From NCBI RefSeq assembly GCF_905475465.1, contig NC_062238.1, positions 6,924,501 to 6,988,500 on the forward strand: a stretch of 64,000 nucleotides of DNA, written 5' to 3'. How positions within the stretch are numbered: position 1 is the stretch's first letter; every line of letters begins with the position of its first letter. Source of the DNA: Pieris napi (Eukaryota; Arthropoda; Insecta; Lepidoptera; Pieridae). Shown here piece after piece: positions 1 through 10,940 of this stretch. The notes beneath the pieces are model-generated. The model was not told where the DNA came from. It was given only the letters and a program-made list of their open reading frames with translations, and ran no database searches. Made by a program: the position numbers and the translations under genes.

Positions 1-55
1 TACACACGTTAAAAGTCACACCCTCTTTTTTATTTATTTTTATTTTTATACTTAC

Positions 56-194
56 TGAGATCCAAAGTCTTGCCAACCTGTACGAAGGGTGCATGATTAG
101 CGAGCGGCAACTGAGTTTCTTGTTTGCCAGAGAGCTTTAGGTACAGTTCACGTATAAGAAAGAACGTACGAATCGCACGACGCGCTCGTTCCAT
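56..194 (-). CDS. CLEC16A/ema: CLEC16A/ema exon 10 (last in window)
   Basis: Acceptor TTTTTTTTTAG, donor GTAAGT. Reads ERARRAIRTFF, GKQETQLPL and VGKTLDL, matching RRAIRVFF and PETQLPL in vertebrates. It ends one base into a codon; the gene continues to the left of the window. Confidence 0.93.
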
Positions 195-3100
195 CTAAAA
201 AAAAATATATTTAGTTTTATTTGTCTTATTTTAGTAACTAACTTCTATTACTGAATAAATGACATTTACTCATGTTTTTATAAATATATTTTACATAATA
301 ATAAAATAATTAAAAAGCTAAAAAATCTTATTTTTTATCGACAGGGCAAACGAGCCTTCGATGCGTTAACGGTCTTTAACATAAATATGCTCTTTTACTT
401 TAAGTATGGAGGTTGTAAATCCCAGGTAAAATCCCCACGAGAATTTGATTCCACAGCACGCCGGCCTAGAAAAGCGAACTGTGGAAGACTTTTAGCCATT
501 AAAGTTACTATATATTAATAAAACATACCTCGCCACTGGGCAACCTCTTTTCGAATGCGATTCCGGACATGGGGGTCTTTGTTGGCGGCAACAAGATGGC
601 CGCATCCATACATAGCCATTCCACGTTGAGCGGTCGCTTGCACATCTCACAATACCTGTTATTTATAGTATAATTAAATTCAGTTTAATAAACATTGTAA
701 CATATTTAGGGTAAACTACATTAGAAAAATTATTTAAAAGCCGGCAACGCACTCGTGATTCTTTTGGCAACGAGGGTGTCCATAGGCGGTGGTATCACTT
801 AACATCATATGAGCACTCTGCCCATCCTTATGACCTTTATGATGATTCACAACTCTTAAAAATAATAAAACGAATGTCAAATATTTTAAATTCTCCAAAA
901 TATTTCATTATTTAATTAAAACTTACTCATCCTCGAACATGTCTAAGAAAATATCGTCGCATTTATAGAAATTCCTGGCTAATGCGGCTGCGCGTGCGCG
1001 TAGATTGTCCGCAGCCGATAAATGCCTCGCACTCGGTACTCCACTAGATCCTTCCATAGCTATCTTTAGTAGACGAGCCGTTATTTCACAGGTCACGAGT
1101 CGGACTTTTGAAGCTGAAATTTGTATTAAAAAAATACTTATAAAAAACTTTAGAGGTGTCAAGGGACACCCGGATGGAACGAAATTCCTTTCGATTAATT
1201 TATATGTTAATTGGTATCATAACAGTATGATAGATTTTCTCGACACCAATCTTAAGACGAAAAAAAAAGCCAACATCACGAGGTGTTTCCAGGCGGTCAC
1301 CCATCCAAGTACTGACCTCGCCCGACGTTGCTTAACTTCGGTGATCGGACGAGAACCGGTGTATTACAATAGCAAATAGCAAAAAGTGTCGTGACAACTT
1401 TTTGTAAGAATTTTTTCCGTCTAGCCCCCTTTCACAACGCGCGATAAGGAACTTCGTTCCAATAATAATTCGTATGAACTACTAACTGGGACTAGTGCTA
1501 GACAGGCTACTTCTAATTAATTTGCGATATTTGTTTTAAAATAAGTGTTGTTTGATGATTTTGCTATTAAAAGAGTACCGAGAGTTTTTTACGCCGGCTT
1601 TTTCTCTCGGCCTACCCCCTCTATCTTCTTTGCATTTAATGTATATATGGGCGGATGCCCTTCATTATTAGAATCAGCCATATCTTAATAATTTTAATGT
1701 TGGTCACCAAACTCAAAATCTATTTACTATTAATTAGGAAATCTCTTAAACAAGCACTTTCAATTAGTTTTGTAACAAAAAGACACCAGATTATTTAGAA
1801 CAAAAGCGATTCGTCGCAGACGTGGTGCGCTCGCCGTTGATGTTCGAAAAACTCCAAACGATTCAACATGGCCGCGCTGACCATCGATACGACGCTCCGC
1901 CAGACTTGACAACTGTCAAATCTCGTTCCAATATTTGCAGTATTTATTAACATGGCGCTAGGAATGCGCCGTCATATATAATAAGTGATACCTGTATGTT
2001 ATGTTCCATAATAAACTTTTTTTTTGAACATGAATTCTCTGCGTAATTCGGCAATGTTTCGGGTTTTAGATAACTTAACTATAACAAAAATTATGAAGAT
2101 ATTGACATTTTCCACCTTACCAAAGCGGATGTGAGGAAATATTTTAAGTAGCGGGAAGATCTTGACTTTATTTTGCAGTCGTAAGAATTTGTTTTTTTTT
2201 TTAAATATTAAGTTGTCGTTAGTTTAATGTTTAATTTCAGTTATCTTTTGTTTATCAATGCAATCTGTTTTGGCTTTGTATATTGTCTTAAATCTTAATG
2301 TTTTGTATTATAATATCCATATCCAATGTGTAGCTATAAGATTACTTTTAAATAATGTACCGCCTCAAATATGTATTGAATATTTGTTTTAACGATATTC
2401 ACTGATATGTATGTATCTTTAAATATGGTTTTAATTTCGTGATTTTTTTTACTTAAAATTCATCGCATTGTGACGGAAACAATGACCATAATTATTAATA
2501 GTAGCACTCCAACGGTAAAACAATTTCTCGGTGCAGCATTTCTATCACACATACAAAAATAACTTTATAGAAGAAAAAAAAACGTCCGTGTACACGCGTT
2601 ACAAGTTATACTTTTTTGACGTAACAAGATAAAAATGTTTTAACAAAAAATTTTATTCTACGTTTGTACTCTCATTATTTTTCCCTAACGCGCCAAAAGT
2701 ATAACTTCAAAAAAACTAAAATGTTGACTATAGCTAACTTCACGGTGTCGGTTTTTTGTGACGGTGTGCGCGCGCATCGTTAAAATTTACTCACATCATT
2801 ATTCCTTAATGCGCCAAAAGAAGTATAACTTCAAAAAACAATTGAAATTGAATTATTTGTACCTGGTTTACAGCTAAGATGGGCTATAGACATCAACTTG
2901 GCGACCAACAGGGCGTTGAAATGATCTTTCGGTTTCGTCTGGTGTTCCTGAACTTCATTTTCATCTCGACTTTCATTTATAACCTTCCCGCTGTCGTCTA
3001 TTTCTGATTTTAGTAATGTGTCAAGGAGGTCGCTGCTCACACCTAAAATTAAATCAATTAGTTTGTGCCCAGGAACTTTATTATCACAAGTTTTCATATT

Positions 3101-6100
3101 AAGTCTTACCAACTAGAAATCCATGATGCGTGAAACAAGATTTTATACCAAAGATCAATTATTGCAAATAAAATATATTTTATCCCTACTATCTCTTAAA
3201 TTGTTTTGGTAAGGGCCTTTTCACACGTATCACAACCGCACCACGACCACAACCACACCTCAACCACACCACGTGGCCGGGCGTATATTTTGTGTTGAAA
3301 ATGAATAGGACTATTCACACGTACCACATTTTGCAGTCGTTATCGACCGCGTGTGTGATACCGACCACAACGCGACCACCAGCGGCACTGCGAACTAATG
3401 GCCGACCACATCGCAAACAAAACGTTGCGTAGACGAAACGACAGTGCGCGCCCGCCACTTTCCCTTCGCCCGGTTCATTCATTCTGCGTTCGACTAAGGT
3501 GACGAAATTTCCTCTTCGAATTCCATTAGTTAAGTCAGTCACCTCCGGCTTTCATAGCGGAAACACGTTCCGCAACTGTGTCTGCATACGACGTAACCGC
3601 ATCGCAACTACTGGCGACAATGCGACGTGGTGTGGTTGTGGTACGTGTGAAAAAGCCCTAAGACAACATACACCTATGAACGTCAGTAAAAAAAAATTAT
3701 AACCTTCTAAATTTACATTTACTGCCAATTCTCAAATCGAGTAACACCTTAATTTGGCAGAAGATATTTTAAATTTTGGCAACCAAATCGAAGTTTATTA
3801 GATAAAGAAAATGCGTTACTTTTTGCACTTTTAAAAGAAATATATAAACAATCTTACCTTTGTTATTAATGAGAGCATACAACAAACACAGTGCAAACAA
3901 CGCTTTATAATCATCTTCATTGCAATCCAACGAGTCTAAAATAGTCTTTAGAAACGGTTTATTATCTATGTCTCTCCTCTCTTTGTCTATGATATTTTCT
4001 AAAGTCAAAGTTTTTTCTGTATTCGTTAAGGATACGAGTAATTGCTGCTTCTCTTCGTCCGTGATATTATTGAGATCTGACATTGTCTTTGAGGAGGTTG
4101 AGTCTATACCCGAATCTGGGAGAGGTGAATCGGGCATATTTTCTTTGACTGGCGATTTAATCGATTGCACTTGAGTGACTAAATCTTCTGTTGAGTCGTG
4201 GGCGATACTTGACGTTTCGCTTATATGGGAAGTGGACGGAAGCGAATTCGACACCAATTCTGGATCAAGATCACAGCTGGAATGGTCTGTTTCATAGCCA
4301 AAAGCTTTGGCCCCACTATACTCCGGGGTCGTATAATCTCTATCATGGCAGGTCGAGCATTCCAAAGCCTTTTCCAAGCTCAGCTGGGGCTTTGAAAACT
4401 CCAATTTGACATTGGATTTTGCTGTACTGACATAGGTTTCTAGAATTTTCATAGCCCCTTCGTCAAATATCGATAAGTCAGATTGTATAATGATCCAGGC
4501 AAGAGCGTGAACTATTGGGCCGTGAGTGATGATTAGAAATACTTGAGACAAAAGAAATAGAGAGACAACGCAAGAAACAGAAGGTTTTGAGTCATCCTCA
4601 GACTCCATTTTCTGTATTGGATATTTCAAACGGGGCGGGGTATCGGAGCTTCGGCCGGATAGAATCGCTTCTAAATTTCGCGTTATAACTTCTATACTTT
4701 GAATATGATCGCGGTTATACGGTGAAGAGGTAGAAGGGCGTTTAATAGATTCCGATGTCAGAGAATAAATATATAAGGGTATTAGAAGTTTATGCAGAAG
4801 ATGTTCAGTTAAAACAACGTTAAGATCTGGAATGTTCAGACATAGAATGTCATTGATATAGTGCAAGTGGTCTAAATGTTCAGCGACCAGGTCGTCCAGC
4901 TTTTGTTGCGATTGATGGCTGAAAGAAAGACGTCTGTTTTGTAATTAAATTTCACTGTTATGAATACCCTAATAAAAATAAATGCGCAAAGATTTTAACG
5001 AATTTAACATCACATTCCTTAATACAAATTTAGTAAGTATTTTACTTACACATTTCACACATAAATGAATGCTTTAGCTCAAAAACTTTATAAAAAATCA
5101 AACGTAAAAATTAATAAGATTTCTTATTAAACTCTTGCTATGATAAAAAAACATTGTGCGTGTACTAGTGTACACAGGTAAGAAGTGAAACTTCTTTATG
5201 ACCTTATTTTTCGAAAAATGATCTACTATATGCAACTTTACAGAAATTGGTAACAAAGTTAAATTAGATAAATTTTAACAAAAGGCTTTTATTATCATAG
5301 ACATGAATTCAAATAATGCAATTATTACATTTTAGCTTATTACTACTAAGATTATTACAGAATTTCATTAATTGCATTTACTTGAAGTAATCTGACTAAT
5401 TTCAAGGATTTCTCGTGAGATTTGCCGCCGATATTTTATTGAAAGTTTTGTAATGGCCATTCCATAAAATATCGGATTCAACCTGCGATCGATCAAGCAT
5501 TTTGTAGTTGGTATTAAAAAAAGCAACATGGCGCGTAACCGAAAAACGTGACGATTTTTAACATAAATTTCTCCCATACGTCGATAAACAAGTTTCAATT
5601 CAAAAATACAAAGTATAAATATTAACTCACTCAGCATCGTTTCTTACGCAGGCATCTAGCTCCAAGATATGTTTGCCAATAAACCATACCAAATTACTAA
5701 AGTATGGTGCTGCAGTTCTATAAAAAAAATGTTTGAAAATCAGTTTGAAAAAGAAAATCAAATATTCACCAGTATATTTAATGATCAATAACTTTGGCAG
5801 CTAAAATAAGGTTTATTTAAAATCTCGTCGTTTTCATTATTCATTAGTGTTTATTTTCGTCACATGCAAGAAGTGACAAGTTCAGTAAAGAATGAGACAT
5901 ACCTATCTCTTATAAACCGCAACATACTGGCATCTTGAACTCGGTAAACATTCAATGTAAGGGTACGGACGGCTATGCGAACCATAGATTCAGGGTGGTT
6001 GAAGAATTTTATTGCTTCTGTATACAGTGGAAAGTCTTTAGTGTGCTGAAAATAAATGAAATACCAAATTTTACAATACATTTTTTAGAAGCAATAATAA

Positions 6101-8075
6101 TAATAATAATAATCATTTATTGCAAGATGTTAATATAGATTTAACACTTAGACTCAGGGGACACCTTAGCTCTTATAATTAGAACAAAATATTTTCTTCA
6201 CATTGTTACTGGCATAAAACATTAAAAAAATTGACATTTTAAAGTATATATCAATAATATGCTCCAAAATTCTCAAAGTTCTCCAAACCAAGAATAAGAC
6301 CTGGCTGTATGGACTAAAGTCCTTTTCCTTTCCCACTAGAGATAAATTAATATCATCATCATAACAATAATATGCTATGTTTTATTAAGTCTGGCAACAT
6401 TAAAAAAAAACTGCTGTTTGTTTACTTCATTTAGAGTTTTTTAAGACAATAAATAGCCTTTTATCTGTATAACAATCTATCCAACTAAAGGTGTCAGAAA
6501 TGTGTATCCAAACTATTCATAATTTATTATTTATCTCGGGTTTTATTATTTGTACAGATAAATGTATTCCACACTAAACATTAAGCCATCTGTTATATAT
6601 ATGGAATCCGTTTTTTAATTAGTTACCAAATGCAGTATGGCCAAGGTTTATCATAAAATTATATAGTTAAGTAGTTGTTAATAAATAACGATTGAACCTA
6701 TAATATGCAAACATAAAAGAATGACACTTACCTCATTGTAAAAAAAGTGAATTGTGTGATTATTTAGTTTCAAACTGAGTGTTTTTAAAAATGAAATGTA
6801 ATATGCCATAACTTCTTCATCGGAAACATCAAATTTATGTACAATTATTGAGTTGACATGGTTATTGCTCAATAAATAATCTGAAAAAAGAGTTATCTTT
6901 TTAAATCTTGGAATGGGTAATTCATTCGATTTAATCAATGTTTAACAAGGTAAAGAATGTGTTACATGTGCTTTGTTACATCTTATTAAGTTTTTTAATT
7001 ACATACTTAATCAGCAGAATTGTTGTCACTTAGAGATTTTACATGATTTTTTGTTTACTAATGTTTTTTTTTAACTTTAAATCAACAAATAAACAATGTG
7101 GAGATGCTAAATCTAAACTAGTCTTTTTATTAACATGGTTTCTAGATATGGCAATTGTATTAAATAACAAAAACATTATGCATCACCCACTACAAATATA
7201 GTATATTTAATATTTTATTGATAGTATAAGGTTTCTAATTACTACATAACCTTACTTGGGATTACCAGTTATAGTGATTCTATTATCATAATGTTACACT
7301 TTGATTTGTTTCATTGCATAATAGGAAGTAAAAAATGTTACATATCACATGCATTACAATTGTAAATTACTATAACACCTCAGTAGGACTCATATTTTAA
7401 AGGATTAAAAAGATTATTCTTCTTAACTCTTTATCTAGAAGATTATTTTAAAGCAAAGCAATTGAAACAAAACGATCTACTGGTTATATGGACTTTATGA
7501 CTAAGACACAGAGTATACAGTACTGGAAGTAGTAGGAAACAGTAGGCTGTGTTATAATATAAATAACATAATATAATAAGACTAAGTTCTCAACTTACAT
7601 AGTGATGTTTCATTCCTTATATTTTCAAACAAAATATTAAGTGTCTGTAGTAATTGTACACATACATATGAAGATCCTCCACATTTTTGCCTCATTATTC
7701 TAAGAAAATATGATAACATATTTTTTTCTAGAAAAAAGCTGTAAATAAAAGAAAGTTGATAAAGTTTATTTTATTAATAGTTTGTTGGTAACCAAGGCCA
7801 ACTAGATAGTTTTCTTTATATATAATTTCATTTATTTTTCTCCAAATGTACAAAGTTTTATTGTTTACTCACTCGAACACTGAACTGTCGTTTTGATCTC
7901 CCCATATTAGAATTTCAGCAATACACCTTAAGGATTCCACCAATATGCCACGATTACTTTCAGACACAGTTGTATTCTTACAAAGTATATTATGTAAATA
8001 TTTGAGCCTTTCCAATGAATGAGGGTTCTTGGGGCGACCCCATCCACCCCCAAACCAGCTTCTACTTCGAAACAT
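56..8075 (-). CDS. CLEC16A/ema: CLEC16A/ema homologue, ten exons, 3' end outside window
   Basis: Coding exons, 5' to 3' on the minus strand: 7873-8075, 7599-7738, 6732-6880, 5903-6045, 5631-5717, 3858-4918, 2863-3075, 927-1113, 529-655, 56-194. All have GT/AG borders and join in frame to about 816 codons. I recognised the family by motifs shared with CLEC16A/ema proteins: EILIWGDQNDSSVF, FFLEKNM, SIIVHKFD, FFNHPESMVRIAVRT, YFSNLVWFIG, LVAEHLDHLHY, DIFLDMFEDE and ARRAIR. The first ~200 residues form the FPL region. Residues of exon 6 are acidic and low-complexity, a variable linker in the family. Known role of the family: endosome maturation and autophagy/mitophagy; Drosophila ema interacts with HOPS components and mammalian CLEC16A works with the E3 ligase NRDP1. 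The ATG at 8073-8075 was chosen because it gives the family start MF-RSRSW; a GTG precedes it. The human protein is about 1050 residues, so roughly the last fifth is missing here. Confidence 0.95.
529..655 (-). CDS. CLEC16A/ema: CLEC16A/ema exon 9
   Basis: Acceptor AATAACAG, donor GTATGT. Reads PLNVEWLCMDAAILLPPT then FEKRLPSGE, matching the vertebrate PMNVEYLMMDASILLPPT and VKRLPCGD. Confidence 0.93.
731..823 (+). repeat. LINE 3'-end fragment in intron 8
   Basis: Contains GCCGGCAACGCACT, GTGTCCATAGGCGG and TATCACTTAACATCA, the same block as the copies at 17.8, 30.8 and 51.6 kb. It is a 5'-truncated tail of that LINE family, antisense to the host gene. Confidence 0.75.
927..1113 (-). CDS. 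CLEC16A/ema: CLEC16A/ema exon 8
   Basis: Acceptor AATTTCAG. Reads ASKVRLVTCEITARLLKIA and ends NFYKCDDIFLDMFEDE, matching the family's FYKGEDIFLDMFEDE. Donor GTAAGT. Confidence 0.94.
1269..1365 (-). pseudogene. 5'-truncated 5S rRNA copy
   Basis: Read on the minus strand it matches 5S rRNA from about nucleotide 23 to the 3' end: CCGGTTCTCGTCCGATCACC, GAAGTTAAGCAACGTCGGGC, GGTCAGTACTTGGATGGGTG, then GTGATGTTGGC and a T run at 1260-1268. The first ~23 nucleotides are replaced by unrelated sequence. The A box and C box of the internal Pol III promoter look intact. It lies in intron 7 of CLEC16A/ema in the same orientation. It could be a pseudogene or the head of a 5S-derived SINE. Confidence 0.85.
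2044..2220 (+). repeat. Repeat with conserved peptide, copy 1 (frameshifted)
   Basis: Homologous to 46082-46265 in opposite orientation. One frame reads AMFRVLDNLT, a second reads DIDIFHLTKADVRKYF. The shift between frames and an in-frame TAG show it is decayed. I do not recognise the protein. It lies in intron 7 of CLEC16A/ema. Confidence 0.6.
2597..2840. repeat. Local repeats of an AAGTATAACTTCAAAAAA motif
   Basis: GCGCCAAAAGTATAACTTC (about 2693) and GCGCCAAAAGAAGTATAACT (about 2812) are direct copies, and the inverse form AAGTTATACTTTTTTGA sits at 2604. The last copy ends about 20 bases from the exon 7 donor. Confidence 0.55.
2863..3075 (-). CDS. CLEC16A/ema: CLEC16A/ema exon 7
   Basis: Reads VPGHKLIDLILG at its start and HFNALLVAKLMSIAHLSC near its end, where vertebrates have NHPLAERLIRIMNNAAQ. 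The start at 3075 is inferred: the acceptor AATAAAG is the one tested that keeps the frame from exon 6, and its pyrimidine tract is poor. Donor GTACAA, also weak. Confidence 0.8.
3213..3658. mobile_element. PIF/Harbinger-type MITE in intron 6
   Basis: Termini GGGCCTTTTCACACGTA and, inverted at the right end, GGGCTTTTTCACACGTA; similarity continues for about 30 bases. TAA flanks both sides (3210-3212, 3659-3661), the 3-bp duplication type of Harbinger elements. No transposase ORF, so non-autonomous. Confidence 0.75.
3858..4918 (-). CDS. CLEC16A/ema: CLEC16A/ema exon 6 (large exon with variable linker)
   Basis: The largest exon, 1061 bases. It opens with KLDDLVAEHLDHLHYINDIL and PLYIYSL, continues through SLFLLSQVFLIITHGPIVHA, then a Ser/Thr/Asp/Glu-rich stretch with no clear domain. 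It closes with DDYKALFALCLLYALINNK, which aligns to DDYHALFVLCLLYA of the vertebrate protein. Donor GTAAGA. Confidence 0.95.
5631..5717 (-). CDS. CLEC16A/ema: CLEC16A/ema exon 5
   Basis: An 87-base exon with acceptor TTATAG and donor GTGAGT. It reads APYFSNLVWFIGKHILELD, matching the family's YFSNLVWFIG block. It fits the phases of both neighbours. Confidence 0.92.
5903..6045 (-). CDS. CLEC16A/ema: CLEC16A/ema exon 4
   Basis: Acceptor TTCAG before HTKDFPLYTEAIKFFNHPES, then VRIAVRTLTLNVY. Donor GTATGT after two bases of the next codon. This is the most conserved block of the FPL region in the window. Confidence 0.95.
6092..6113. repeat. (AAT)n microsatellite
   Basis: Seven or so uninterrupted AAT units in intron 3 of CLEC16A/ema. 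Confidence 0.8.
6732..6880 (-). CDS. CLEC16A/ema: CLEC16A/ema exon 3
   Basis: Acceptor TTTTTTCAG at 6881. The split codon gives Tyr, so the text continues YYLLSNN, SIIVHKFD, FLKTLSLKLNNHT and HFFYNE. Donor GTAAGT, phase 0. Near-identical to the family in this stretch. Confidence 0.95.
7599..7738 (-). CDS. CLEC16A/ema: CLEC16A/ema exon 2
   Basis: Acceptor TTACAG; reads FFLEKNM at its start and QLLQTLNILFENI near its end. Donor GTAAGT. It leaves one base for the next exon. It lies within the FPL region and is too broken by introns to appear as a long open frame. Confidence 0.93.
7873..8075 (-). CDS. CLEC16A/ema: CLEC16A/ema exon 1 (start codon)
   Basis: Begins with ATG at 8075 and reads MFRSRSWFGGGW, then HSLERLKYL and EILIWGDQNDSSVF. 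The donor GTGAGT follows position 7873 and leaves two bases of a codon that the next exon completes to Asp, restoring the family's SVFDFFLEKNM. Confidence 0.95.
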
Positions 8076-8280
8076 CACACCACAAAACTAAGACGAAATA
8101 TTTGTGTATTTTCTGAAACCACTACTTGTGAACTTAGAATGTGTGTTTTATGACACAGAAAGTATCCATTTCAACATTTACAGAGACAGTTAATTTATTT
8201 TTGTAATTGAAAAGCATTGCAAAATAATAATTTATTTTTACACTGCAAAAACTTGTTTCTTTATTTTATTCAACATGCAC

Positions 8281-8400
8281 TTGCATCGTGCTGTCAATGA
8301 TATAAGTTTGTAGTATGACATTGACATATGACAGTTATAATTACTATTCTGTCGAATGTCAGCTGTTTAACTGGAACAAAAAGAAACTGCGCTAAAACGG
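8281..8400 (-). promoter_or_regulatory. Probable CLEC16A/ema promoter region, TGTCA/TGACA-rich
   Basis: About 200-300 bases upstream of the start codon, TGTCA or TGACA occurs at least five times within 90 bases. No TATA box is evident at a fixed distance. That this is the promoter is inference from position. Confidence 0.3.
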
Positions 8401-8496
8401 AAAACGAAGGGATACGTTGATCCTTTATTTTCTAATACGTAAAAATTAAATATTTTATCTATGTTGCCAGTAGTGAAGTATTTGAAAGTTATATTT

Positions 8497-9269
8497 GTGC
8501 GTTTTCCAATTACAGCACTAGAGCGCATTATGCGGCATAATGCTCAACGTTGAATGTTCCAACTACAGCAACGCTTCGCACAATTGAGCACTCTCAAAAC
8601 GAATGCTCTCGCGTGCTTCTCGCAATAAATACCAACACAGTGACAGAAAATTGACCAGTGTTTTTCTTTAAGTTGGCATTTATCGAAATTTTCGTTAGTA
8701 AATATTATTTATTGTTGAAAAATTTGTTTCGTCGTAGATTTTGAAAATAATTAAAGTTATTTCAAACTGCTAAAAAAAATAAATATAAGTATGGATGAAG
8801 GTATAAATAGTTACATTTTTATATTCAAATTTATTTTACAGGATTATACTCTTGTAAATATTGCAATGGTTGTGAAAAAGTATATAATTTTTTTAGAAAT
8901 CATTTTAAAAAAATTACTCAAAACATAAATGATGTAAACTTCTTACATGAAACTATATATTTTACTGTTAATTTAGCTTGTTAAAACCTTATATTCTTTA
9001 AAGGTTTTCTCTTATTTCAGTAAAAAAATGGTAATGAAATAATTTGATTATTAAAATAAGCATAAAAAGTTTTCAACCAATTATTATTATTAACCACAAT
9101 TTTTATACATTAATGAGGTTGCTAACTCGATTCAGAACATTTTTTTTTCAACACTGACTTGCACTCTGCTGATGCATTTGATAACTAATTCACGTTCCAA
9201 TTAAGCTTCAGCATTATGCGGCATTGTGCGGCACTGAGTCGCATAATGCTCTGTAATTGGAAAACGCAC
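8497..9269. mobile_element. 773-bp inverted-repeat element upstream of CLEC16A/ema
   Basis: Perfect 19-bp termini: GTGCGTTTTCCAATTACAG at 8497-8515 and its reverse complement at 9251-9269, flanked by TTT on both sides. Subterminal repeats of GCATTATGCGGCATAATGC type follow inside each end. No long ORF. Non-autonomous DNA transposon of uncertain superfamily. Confidence 0.7.
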
Positions 9270-10940
9270 TTTGTGTAATGCTTTATACACTAAATCATGC
9301 ATTATTATCTGTATTTTATTAATTACATGATTGTCGTTTGGTGGCGCCAGATGCAGCTTAGTTAGACTAAAGTCCCGATTTTTATCACTTGGCCTAAACT
9401 GACTTCGTACGGGTCTGCTGAATACAAATAAGAATCTATGTGATGTATTTTGATGTTTGTCATACGGGAGTTTCCGATAAGACTCAGAACTCAATCTGCC
9501 TCCAACCCAAATCTTTTTTTTTTATATTCAGGAGTCAAACCTAGCTAATTTTATTATGTATTTAGTAAAATTTTAAATATTCTAGTTAAGATATTGTTAA
9601 AAATACATTTTTCCAAAGTAATTATTTTAAAAGTGTTATCTATTTCTTTTATAATAATATTACTCATCTCCTGGCCATGCCAGTCTACAGACCACACCGC
9701 CTTGTTTTTCATATAGTTTTATAATAAAACTCCAAATATACTGTATGTATTAAAATAATTAAAACACATATTATATCGAAATACTTTATTCATTAATATC
9801 ATAAATAATTTTTCCTTAAAATAATATCCTTAATTATTAATAATTAAAACTAAATCACTAATTCATTTTTATTCTCGACTATCCATTTGTTACATTGTAT
9901 GTATGTATTTATTTAACAAAATTCTTAAACACCAAAAGATTTTACTCTCGTTGCTACGTATAAAAATAGACCATAGATATACATACCTAAAGATACAATA
10001 CAATTAATCTATTTAAGCATCTGTGGACGGATATTTTTTTTATTTGAGCATTTATTTGTACCTAACTTATAATGATAAAATAAATAAAGTACGTTATTAA
10101 AATCATAACAATACTACCTATAATCTAAATTAATAATTAAAAGAACTTATATAAAATTTTATGACTCCACTTAAAGTACCTAAATGAATTAACATCGTTC
10201 GTTACTTGTAATTTTGAAGAGACTTTAACTTTTACTAATAAGTCTAAAAAGTAAAAATATATGTGAGGGTAAAAAATATTAATTACATCTATACAATCTC
10301 AATTATCACAAACAGAAACTGCAAAGGTCAAACATCATAATAATCGGTACATTTTTGTATAAAATGTTAAGTGTCAAAGTTTAGATTAGATTTAGGTTCT
10401 ACTCGTGGATAAAATCGCAAATAAAATGTTTGTCGTCAAAACTGTTTATATGCGAAGAATATTTTATTATGTTTCTATAGATAATTTATTGTACTACTTA
10501 TTTATCAATACTAATCTACGAGAACAAACTATGCGTTATTTGTGACAAAATTTTACTTCAGAGGATTTTAAATAATGAAATCATACACGTTTATATTAAA
10601 CAACTTTTCCAAATACAAATTAGGGACATTAACACTTCATTGATTGAATTTTACTTGGAATTGTTGTGAATAGTAATGGCGCCTTTGTAGATTTACTTTA
10701 AAGAGTATTTTGCACGGCTACTTAAATTATATTTGCATTAAACTTCGACGGTCACCACACCAGAACGTTCCCATTTCATACACGCAATTTGACAGTAAAG
10801 TCATAGACAATTCATGAATTATGCTTTAACCTTGCCATAAATAACATCTTCCAATTAGGTATACATCATTAGTGCACATAAAATTGAAACGGACATGGGC
10901 TCGATACGAGCCATTAAGCTTCACGTAACAAACACTAAAT
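9270..10940. other. AT-rich intergenic stretch, probable 3' UTR of the next gene
   Basis: No coding signal seen. The part nearest 10940 must contain the 3' UTR of the secreted-protein gene. Several AATAAA signals occur on the minus strand (for example 9785-9790 and near 10463 and 10487), so the exact end cannot be chosen. Confidence 0.4.

Noticed and set aside
1005..1379. 124-residue plus-strand open frame at the left end
   Set aside because: It overlaps CLEC16A/ema exon 8 on the other strand and the 5S-derived copy; no family resemblance of its own.
1697..2031. Possible solo LTR starting TGTTGG and ending near an AATAAA
   Set aside because: No matching target duplication and no second LTR or polymerase nearby.
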